Source: Irpex lacteus
Lineage: Eukaryota > Basidiomycota > Agaricomycetes > Polyporales > Irpicaceae
Direction: 5' to 3'
Assembly (NCBI GenBank): GCA_001986395.2
Contig: MQVO02000206.1
Span: 1-14,577, forward strand
DNA length: 14,577 bases
Shown here: positions 8,551-14,478 of the stretch, piece after piece
Layout of the letters: each line of letters begins with the position of its first letter
Numbering within the stretch: position 1 is the first letter of the stretch
Made by a program: the position numbers and the translations under genes
Notes under the pieces: model-generated
Told to the model about the DNA's origin: nothing
Seen by the model: the letters and a program-made list of their open reading frames with translations, nothing else
The model's database searches: none

Positions 8551-8655
8551 CCTCAATTTATTCAACCCAGATTTGATCAGGCAAACCAGGTCAAATCCTT
8601 TTTGAGTGAAAGGATCCTTATTCTTTATTAATTCGGCTATATTGCATCAATCTTG
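8551..8655 (-). pseudogene. LAGLIDADG homing endonuclease, C-terminal scrap
   Basis: The minus-strand frame reads DWCNIAELIKNKDPFTQKGF and then LVCLIKSGLNKLR. This is close to the C-terminal signature of LAGLIDADG_1 proteins, roughly CxIxxLMxxKEHLTxEGLxxIxxIKxxMNxGR. A TAA follows at 8548-8550. Only about 35 residues survive and no active-site motif is present. It starts about 28 bases from hairpin element E6. It need not come from the same gene as the N-terminal half at 5163. Confidence 0.75.
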
Positions 8656-8682
8656 AAAATCTTTTAATTTAACACCATAAAC

Positions 8683-8746
8683 AAAAAAACTAATTAATTA
8701 TCCCGGTATTATTAAAATTTAATTAAATTAAATTTTAATTAGAGCC
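8683..8746 (-). repeat. Hairpin element E6, core plus right end only
   Basis: Inverted relative to E3. On the minus strand it reads from GGCTCT through CCGGGATAATTAATTA to AGTTTTTTT. It keeps the end that E3 lacks and lacks the end that E3 keeps. The 56-bp core (8691-8746) is identical to E3. Confidence 0.85.
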
Positions 8747-8783
8747 ATGAATTAGTTACCTAACACATTTAGTTAAAATAGCT

Positions 8784-9259
8784 TTAAGGTAATTCCCCTT
8801 GTCCTAGTAACATATTCTCTTCATGTTCTTCATTAAATAATTTTCCTTCAGCTACTTTACTAACTCTATTTTCTATACTTTGTTCAAAAATATTAGGATA
8901 TTTTTTCAGTATTTCCTTATACAGTCTCTACACACTTAGCACGCTCTTCATCAACTCGTAATTAAGTTTTTGCACTATGTTTTTCCATAAAAGCAGCATA
9001 TTTACTTATAGCCTAATTTGCACTATCAATTGGAAGTTTAGATATTTCATCTTCTAACGGTTATTTAAACTTCGGTACATTATACTTATACTGTGAATCT
9101 ACAGCCTTTTTAATCTCACCCCACCAAAAAAAACTAGGAATTATAAATAATTAGTTTTTTGGGGGATCCTTTTTTTATATAAAAAAAAGGGAAAACAGGT
9201 AATTTCTCTTTATTTTCAGGGGCACAAACATTAGTAGTAGTTGAAAACTGTTTAACCAT
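8784..9259 (-). pseudogene. Unrecognised decayed ORF, interrupted by a hairpin element
   Basis: A plausible ATG at 9259 begins MVKQFSTTTNVCAPENKEKL. At about 9190-9125 the sequence is broken by a poly-T hairpin and element E7. Reading resumes as GEIKKAVDSQYKYNVPKFK, PLEDEISKLPIDSAN, AISKYAAFMEKHSAKT, LRVDEERAKCVET, and after a one-base shift near 8928 as LYKEILKKYPNIFEQSI, ending GQGELP-TAA at 8784. In-frame stops lie at 9061-9063 (TAA), 9013-9015 (TAG) and 8962-8964 (TAA). The product would be charged, soluble, helical and rich in Lys/Glu. I do not recognise it; an accessory ORF of a linear plasmid is a guess from the dpo relics elsewhere. Confidence 0.6.
9125..9165 (+). repeat. Hairpin element E7, inside a decayed ORF
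   Basis: Short copy with ends CCAAAAAAAACTAGG and TTAGTTTTTTGGGGG and a small AATTATAAATAATT interior. It is followed by a second poly-T/poly-A hairpin (9167-9190). Coding-like sequence lies on both sides, so the pair appears to have been inserted into the ORF. Confidence 0.8.
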
Positions 9260-9606
9260 AATAACATTTTTTTTTTTGGGTTGCTATTTTCATAGACTGG
9301 AAAAGGATAAAATAAACTGTAAGATATAAGATACTATACTATCATCTTACAGTTTTGGTAGTGTATTTAGTAGTTGCATATTGCTTAGCTTATATTGAGT
9401 ATCAACACTTTGTACCCAAGTATAAACTTGAAAAGTAAGATTATAGCTGTAGTATTTAAACACTACGCTTAAGATAAAATCTTAAAGTACATAATGCTAA
9501 GTCTAAGTACCTTAAATTGAGTTAGGAATCACACTGTAATATATCTCTGTATCTAGTACTTGTTTTTTTTACTTAGTGTAAGAAGAAAGCAAGAAATAAA
9601 GATAAT
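9260..9606. other. Spacer or possible further relic upstream of the decayed ORF
   Basis: No confident gene. It contains the 12-bp perfect stem at 9314-9355. On the minus strand about 9370-9560 reads open apart from four TAA codons (for example STRYRDILQCDS and LNLRYLDLALCTLRFYLKR), so it may be an upstream part of the same unknown relic. This is weak. Confidence 0.4.
9314..9355 (+). repeat. Perfect 12-bp stem hairpin
   Basis: AAACTGTAAGAT at 9314-9325 and ATCTTACAGTTT at 9344-9355 are exact reverse complements with an 18-base loop. The arms are less homopolymeric than in the other hairpins here, so a conserved RNA structure is possible. Confidence 0.7.
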
Positions 9607-9640
9607 AGGCCAGAGTGGAATCGAACCACTGCTCCACACT
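9607..9640 (-). pseudogene. 3' fragment of a tRNA (T-arm and acceptor strand)
   Basis: The minus strand reads GTGG-TTCGATT-CCAC followed by TCTGGCC and a U-type discriminator, an excellent T-arm with acceptor 3' strand. No 5' partner resembling GGCCAGA was found within about 250 bases upstream, so identity cannot be assigned. Upstream AT-rich sequence contains a nine-base inverted repeat (AATACAATT/AATTGTATT). A relic, or a tRNA with a very large insert, are both possible. Confidence 0.5.
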
Positions 9641-9832
9641 CAAATTATTTTTAATTTTATAGAATACAATTTACCCTTTTGATTTCTAATTTTATAGAAT
9701 TAAATTAATTGTATTAGAGGTAGGAGAAGATCAGTTTCTTGTCTTCAGTTAAGTATACTAACTTACCAGTAATTATAAATTTAGTTAGTACTTCCTCAGG
9801 CATAGATATCTTATATTAATTATTTATTATAT

Positions 9833-9886
9833 CCAAAAAAAAAACTAGGGTCGCTGGATAATTAATTTTAACTAGTTTTTTGGGGG
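9833..9886 (+). repeat. Hairpin element E9
   Basis: The ends are CCAAAAAAAAAACTAG and CTAGTTTTTTGGGGG. The interior is GGTCGCTGGATAATTAATTTTAA, sharing the GGTCGCT word with E5. Confidence 0.85.
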
Positions 9887-10137
9887 ATAGGTTTACTATT
9901 AGAGAGAGACTTTTATACTACTATTTAAATAATTATAGACTTACTACTAGAGAGATTATTAATATTGATCATATTTTTATATTTTTTATTTAAAATAAAT
10001 TTATATAAGGTACCTCTACTCTTTTAACCTGGGGGACAAGGATAAAGGATGCATACCCTCCATCCACAATCCACTTAGAATCTAAGAGGCCGTGGTTGAG
10101 AACAGGGGGTTATAAAATAAGAATTATTCTTAACTAT
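9887..10137. other. Spacer downstream of cob
   Basis: AT-rich spacer after the cob stop. No gene seen. A GC-richer patch at 10027-10110 contains TCCACAATCCACTTAG-type words that recur in other spacer hairpins. Confidence 0.5.
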
Positions 10138-11316
10138 TCACTTTTCCTTATTTAAGGTCGGCTGGGCTAGTAGCAATATCCATAATTGTATTTCAGCTAA
10201 ACCTATTGCAGGCACTATTAATACAAACCAAAGGAAGTAGAATGCTGTAGAGATTTGTCCTATTTCTACATAAGGAGATGTAGGATGTTGAGATCCGATC
10301 CACATTAAGATTACAAAATTTACAACAAAGAACCAGAAGAATAATTTCATGGCTGGTCTAAATTGATTTCCTCTTATTCTAGAAACATCAGTTAAAGGTA
10401 AAATTAATAAAATTAATAATGAACCAAACATAGCAATAACTCCTAATAATTTATTAGGTATTGATCTTAAAATAGCATAGAATGGTAATAGATACCATTC
10501 AGGTACAATTGAAGGAGGAGTTTGCATAGGGTTGGCTGGTATATAGTTATCTGAATGTCCTAATAAGTTAGGGTAGTAGAAAACAATAATAGATAAAACA
10601 AGGAAGAAAAAGAAAATAGTTACAAGATCTTTGAATGTAAAATATGGATGCATTGAATATCTATCAGAAGTTGAACCAATACCATTAGGGTTACCTGAAC
10701 CGTTTGTGTGTAAAGCTATTAAGTGAGCTACAGCTAAAGCAGCTAATAAGAATGGTAATAAATAATGTAAAGAGAAGAATCTATTTTAGTGTTGCATTAC
10801 TTACACTAAAACCTCCCCAAATTAATTCAACTAAATCTTGTCCAAAGAATGGTATAGCACTTAATAAATTTGTAATTACAGTAGCTCCCCATAATGACAT
10901 TTGTCCATAAGGTAATACGTAACCTAGGAAGGCTGTAGCCATCATTACTATTAAAATTATTACTCCTATTGACCATACTAATACTCTAGGTGCTTTATAT
11001 GAACCATAATATAATCCTCTAGCTATATGTGCATACACAAAAATAAAGAAGAAAGAAGCTACATTAGCATGAGTATATCTAAATTGCCCAACCACTGTTT
11101 ACATCTCTCATTATATGTTCTACAGAATTAAAAGCAAAATCTACATGAGCTTGATAGTGCATTGCTAAAAATATTCCAGTTAAAATTTGTAAAATAAGAC
11201 ATACTGCTAATAGAGAACCAAAGTTCCATAAATAAGATAGATTAGCTGGTTGTGGTGAATCTACAACATAAGAATTTACTAATCTAAGTAAAATTTGGTT
11301 TTTTTAAAAGCCTCAT
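10138..11316 (-). CDS. cob: Apocytochrome b, with three apparent +1 frameshifts
   Basis: Haem-carrying core of complex III, about 391 residues. It starts at ATG 11316 (MRLLKKPN). Conserved segments in order: [29 protein letters not shown] with the haem His, [54 protein letters not shown] and AHLIALH with the second haem His pair, [14 protein letters not shown] (the PEWY motif of the Qo site), ending at a TAA at 10138. Single extra bases in short runs at 11290-11293, 11081-11083 and 10784-10787 break it into three frames. The protein is otherwise fully conserved, so these look like sequence errors. No introns, although fungal cob genes often have them. Confidence 0.97.
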
Positions 11317-11943
11317 TAATTTAATTTAATTTAAAATTATATACACAAGTATATAATTATATTTAATATCCATCCACATTACCATAATTATTTTTTATAA
11401 TAAAAATGGGGGGCTGAACACATATAAGTAGACAAGATTAATTTTTTATTTATTCCTTTTTTTTTATTATAAAAAGGCATATATTATATTTCTTAAAAAA
11501 AAATATAAAAATATACAATTAAAAATTTAATTTTAATCTAAATGTAAAACTTTATCTTTTTATAGTTATTACTAAGCATTTATTATCCGCCCACGCCACC
11601 GGCCTCTGCCCCCCCCTTTTTTTAATAAAAAAAGGAAAAAGAGGATGATGATAATGGATAGTGGTTGATAATAAAATATAAGATGTTTTACTTATTTGTA
11701 AAAAAATCTACCATCTGCCCTTTATCCTCAACCACCCCTTTTTATTTTATTTCTTTTTTCCCTTTTTGTCTTTTTCTTTTTAATAATTAAAAAAAAAGAA
11801 ATAAAGAAAATAAAAAGGCATAAGAAAAAGACAAAAGTAGGTGAGGAGTGGGGAAAGACAGTGGTCTAACAATATATTATATATTTAATTTTTATCACTG
11901 TAACAATCATTATTACCTTTACCCTCCTTTTTTTTTTAATAAA
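11317..11943. other. Hairpin-rich spacer upstream of cob
   Basis: No gene found. It includes a C-rich cluster at 11588-11616 (GCCCACGCCACCGGCCTCTG) leading into a poly-T/poly-A hairpin, and a long imperfect hairpin from about 11717 to 11855, whose CCTTTTTATTTTATTTC and GTCTTTTTCTTTT arms have purine partners downstream. It probably contains the cob leader; no promoter motif can be identified with confidence. Confidence 0.6.
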
Positions 11944-11944
11944 C

Positions 11945-12025
11945 CAACAAAAAAACTAGGCTCTAATTAAAATTTAATTAAATTAAATTTTAATAATTGC
12001 GGATGAAATAATTAGTTTTTTTGGG
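11945..12025 (+). repeat. Hairpin element E8, full-length relative of E3/E6
   Basis: Complete ends (CAAAAAAACTAGG and TTAGTTTTTTTGGG) flank GGCTCTAATTAAAATTTAAT..., a close relative of the E3/E6 core, followed by the TGCGGATGAAATAATT module of E5. It is a mosaic of two interiors seen separately elsewhere. Confidence 0.85.
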
Positions 12026-12065
12026 TTGGGATTAAACAAAAGAATAATTAAAAAAAAAAAGACAA

Positions 12066-12136
12066 TAAGCCCAAGAAGATTCGAACTTCTACAGATTCCT
12101 TATCAAGAAATTATTCTACCTTTAAATCATAGGCTT
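12066..12136 (-). tRNA. trnI: tRNA-Ile (anticodon GAT), copy 1
   Basis: Acceptor AAGCCTA/TGGGCTT pairs throughout with one U-G. The anticodon stem-loop ATTTC-TTGATAA-GGAAT gives GAT. The T-arm AGAAG-TTCGAAT-CTTCT is perfect, discriminator A. A second, diverged GAT tRNA lies at 14254-14326. Confidence 0.9.
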
Positions 12137-12558
12137 AATTAATTTATATTTAGCTTTATTAAAAGGTTCATAGGGGGTTAATAAACCCAAAAATAAAATT
12201 GGTATGTACTTAAACGTCAGGTCGCCACACCTCCTTGTCATATACTTACTGTTCCTACTGATCCCACCACACTTAACCGTGGTTCTTCAGGAGTTCGGAA
12301 CATAACATCTAGATATATGAGTGCCAATTATATTCACATCATTCCTTTTATTAAATAAATTAAATTTATAATATTAAAATTAAAACTTAAAATAAAATAT
12401 TATAATTAGATTATTATATTCAATAAATAAAAATAAAGAAATAAAAAAATAAAAAATGTTTAAGTAGAGAGGTTATAATTTTAATAGTCTTCAACAAAGT
12501 AAAGTATAAAAATATAAAGTAAATAAAATTTTAATAGAGTCTTACAATTACACAGCTG
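12137..12558. other. Spacer with a GC-richer, possibly structured patch
   Basis: The patch at about 12200-12320 has nested inverted repeats: TCATATA/TATATGA (12238-12244 and 12314-12320), GTTCC/GGAAC (12251-12255 and 12297-12301) and CCAC/GTGG (12267-12282). Several frames are also open here with TGA as Trp (minus: MFRTPEEPRLSVVGSVG), so decayed coding sequence is an alternative. The rest, to 12558, is plain AT-rich spacer. Confidence 0.45.
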
Positions 12559-12735
12559 TTAGAATAAAAAAATATTAGATATAAATTTTATTTCTTTAAC
12601 CGTTTCCTTAGATATACCATACTTTTTGTTTAGAAAGTGGTGCAATAATTGTACAGCTTCAAAAACATTAATCTTTTTATTATAGTCTATCATCTTACCA
12701 TCCTCATCTACAAACCAACTAAAATCTTCTTCCCC
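12559..12735 (-). CDS. Hypothetical small ORF next to dpo copy 2
   Basis: About 58 codons of normal-looking sequence (EDFSWFVDEDGKMIDYNKK, then FEAVQLLHHFLNKKYGISKE), ending at 12559. The only ATG (12777) lies beyond a poly-T/poly-A hairpin (12736-12758), so the true start is unclear and the hairpin may have cut the gene. The product would be charged and helical. I do not recognise it. It diverges from the dpo fragment on the other strand, so a plasmid-derived origin is plausible but unproven. Confidence 0.4.
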   Translation of the reverse strand, partial: GEEDFSWFVDEDGKMIDYNKKINVFEAVQLLHHFLNKKYGISKETVKEIKFISNIFLF

Positions 12736-12858
12736 TTTTTTTTTTAATAAAAAAAAGGATAGAAGAGGGAGTTCCATTATCTAATGCTTCGATTGAACCA
12801 TTATTTTTTTTAATGGAACAAGTAGCTACTTTCCTTATTTTTATTTTTATTTAAATAA

Positions 12859-13160
12859 AAGGAGGTAGGTAAATGGACTGCTATTTATTTCTCTGAAGAG
12901 TTGAAAATGGCTAAAAATTTAATTCCTGAATATCAATTTATTATTAAAGGAGGCTACTCCTGTGAGAAAGTTGATATTTTCTCTGATTATGTAAATACTT
13001 TATATAAAGTTAAAGCTGAGTCAAAAGGGGCAAAAAGATGGATTGCTAAATTATTATTAAATTGTTTATACGGAGGGTTCGGTAGAAGTAATAATACTAC
13101 AAGTTGTATTGTGGTTAATGCTAAAGAGTTTAAGAAAAGAAGATTTTTGTTTATTTTAAT
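12859..13160 (+). pseudogene. dpo: Family B DNA polymerase fragment, copy 2
   Basis: Plus-strand frame open from 12859: GKWTAIYFSEELKMAKNL, IIKGGYSCEKVDIFSDYVNT, then AKLLLNCLYGGFG, which is polymerase motif B (K-x3-N-x-LYG-x-FG) near 13035-13080. The A and C motifs and the exonuclease domain are missing. Coding resemblance ends after about 13140, where unrelated sequence with a CTCACTCGCTACGCTCC-type motif follows. It aligns with copy 1 around motif B but differs clearly (for example KVDIFSDYV against KQNIFKNYV), so it derives from a different polymerase. Only a fragment; not functional. Confidence 0.88.
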
Positions 13161-13320
13161 CTATAGTATCCCTCGTTCCACTCACTCGCTACGCTCCTTA
13201 ACTAAGAGTTCAAAATTATATATTCTTTAATTGTATAAATAGTAATTAATTATATTTATATTCTTTAATCTTACATATTAGAAATATTAGTATAGTTCAA
13301 ACAGTTTATTATATTTATTC

Positions 13321-13644
13321 TTAATTTATTAATATATTAACTTTTATTTCTCCCCTGTAAACAAAAATAATGTTCAGAAGTACCTGAATATCTTCAGTAA
13401 GTTGTGTAATCACGAATACAGCAGTTCCTCGGCTGTTAACTACAAAGCTACCATCGCCTACAGCAAACCCAATCAGCCATTCAAGAAATGATTGACTTGG
13501 AGCTACTGCGTTAGGAAATCGCTTTGCATAGAGTGAATAAAATGCGTTAAACCGGAAACCCGAAGGCATAATAACTAGAGGAATAACATATAGAATTGTT
13601 TGGAAGAATAGGTGTTGGTATAGTACAGGGTCACCTCCTCCAGC
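13321..13644 (-). pseudogene. cox1 exon snippet fused in frame to a truncated LAGLIDADG endonuclease
   Basis: Minus-strand frame. 13644-13606 reads [13 protein letters not shown], a highly conserved stretch of cytochrome oxidase subunit 1. It runs without a stop into [20 protein letters not shown] and SQSFLEWLIGFAVGDGSFVV (LAGLIDADG motif with acidic residue near 13470), then VFVITQLTEDIQVLLNI. It ends at a TAA at 13321 after about 80 residues, so the second motif is lost. In-frame fusion to an upstream exon is how cox1 group I intron ORFs are commonly expressed, so this is a piece of a cox1 intron with its 5' exon. Codons are GC-richer than in the resident genes. It overlaps the 3' end of nad3 in another frame. 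Confidence 0.88.
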
Positions 13645-13967
13645 AATAAAAAGATATCGGCTGGATTATTAAAGGGTATTAAAATAAATAAAAAGAATAA
13701 TAAGATAAATAAACCGTAAAGATTATTATTATAAGCGGAGATAACATAAGGTAAAAGAGAAGAGATTTCTAAATCAAAAGGTAAAAATAAGATAGCAACT
13801 AAAATGAAAGAAACATTAAAAGAAGATCTAGATTGTTCATAAGAAGTAAAACCACATTCAAAAGGACTTTTCTTTTCAATATAAGAATTATCTAAAGATA
13901 TAAAATAATTAATTAATATTAATAAAATAGCAACAATAGGACTTAAATAAAGATAAATATGAAACAT
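13575..13967 (-). CDS. nad3: NADH dehydrogenase subunit 3 with a replaced C-terminus
   Basis: Complex I membrane subunit. It starts at ATG 13967 ([20 protein letters not shown]) and includes the hallmark KKSPFECGF loop with the conserved Cys, then [20 protein letters not shown] and [14 protein letters not shown]. After about residue 96 (near 13680) the expected end (typically GFxYE...) is absent. The frame instead runs through the cox1/endonuclease insert out of phase, giving a tail ([20 protein letters not shown]...) to a TAG at 13575, 130 residues in all against the usual ~120-140. The tail is not homologous to Nad3. Whether the fusion product is used, or the mRNA is cut or read elsewhere, cannot be told from sequence. 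Confidence 0.93.
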   Translation of the reverse strand: MFHIYLYLSPIVAILLILINYFISLDNSYIEKKSPFECGFTSYEQSRSSFNVSFILVAILFLPFDLEISSLLPYVISAYNNNLYGLFILLFFLFILIPFNNPADIFLLLEEVTLYYTNTYSSKQFYMLFL

Positions 13968-14177
13968 TATAATAATAAAAGATATAAACCTTCTAATAAA
14001 ATAAGGTAAATAAAAATAAAAAGATATTAATAAAATAATATTAAAAGATAAAATATAAGAAATATCTTATTAATATAAATAGATTTAATTAAATAATAAG
14101 TAACTAAAATAATAATTAAATAATTAAATATTTTTAAATTTAAAAACAAAAAATAAAAAATATAAATAAAAGAATAG

Positions 14178-14251
14178 GGTCCCCAAAAAGACTTGAACTT
14201 TTATCAATAAAGCTTCAATTTATTGCTCTAACCAAATTAAGCTATGGGAAC
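14178..14251 (-). tRNA. trnF: tRNA-Phe (anticodon GAA)
   Basis: Acceptor GTTCCCA/TGGGGAC pairs with one U-G. The anticodon stem-loop ATAAA-TTGAAGC-TTTAT gives GAA. The T-arm is AAAAG-TTCAAGT-CTTTT. The templated discriminator would be C, which is unusual. It lies two bases from trnI copy 2. Confidence 0.9.
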
Positions 14252-14253
14252 TT

Positions 14254-14326
14254 TAAGTCTAAGATGGATCGAACATCTATTGCCTCCTTATCAAGGAGAT
14301 ATTTTAAACCATTAAATAATAGACTT
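14254..14326 (-). tRNA. trnI: tRNA-Ile (anticodon GAT), copy 2
   Basis: Acceptor AAGTCTA/TAGACTT is perfect. The anticodon stem-loop TCTCC-TTGATAA-GGAGG gives GAT. The T-arm is AGATG-TTCGATC-CATCT, discriminator A. It is seven bases downstream of the atp8 stop in the minus-strand cluster atp8-trnI-trnF-nad3, which looks like the resident location. Confidence 0.92.
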
Positions 14327-14333
14327 ATTTATA

Positions 14334-14478
14334 TTATAATTTAGTTATTAATAATCTCACGATTTGTAACTGTAAAAGATATGGTAAAATTACTCATGAA
14401 ACTAATACTAATAAGGCGAATAAGATTATATAACCGTAAAAATAATTGATTTAAAAAGAAAAATGGTATTAATCCCAA
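14334..14478 (-). CDS. atp8: ATP synthase subunit 8, with one apparent frameshift
   Basis: Small membrane subunit of the ATP synthase stator. The minus strand reads LIPFFFLNQLFLR, then after one extra base at 14434-14435 YIILFALLVLVSWVILPY and LLQLQIVRLLITKL, ending TAA at 14334. This matches the usual Atp8 plan: a short P-F-F-x-N-Q N-terminus, one transmembrane helix, and a basic tail, about 47 residues. The Trp is encoded by TGA, supporting translation table 4. No ATG precedes the match; TTG at 14478 or ATA at 14484/14487 must start it, or the ATG is damaged. First gene of the minus-strand cluster with trnI and trnF. Confidence 0.82.

Noticed and set aside
5160..8660. Joining the N-terminal (5163) and C-terminal (8551) LAGLIDADG pieces as one gene split by inversion at E3/E6
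   Set aside because: Flipping the segment between E3 and E6 does not bring the two pieces into the same strand and order, so a single split gene is not supported.
10704..10910. Plus-strand 68-codon frame
   Set aside because: Antisense shadow of cob; the minus strand encodes conserved apocytochrome b here.
12190..12330. Mitochondrial 5S rRNA, suggested by TTCCGAACTCCTGAAG on the minus strand
   Set aside because: Only the loop C-like word fits; the terminal helix and the helix IV/V region cannot be formed convincingly, and 5S genes are not usual in fungal mtDNA. Left as an unassigned structured patch.
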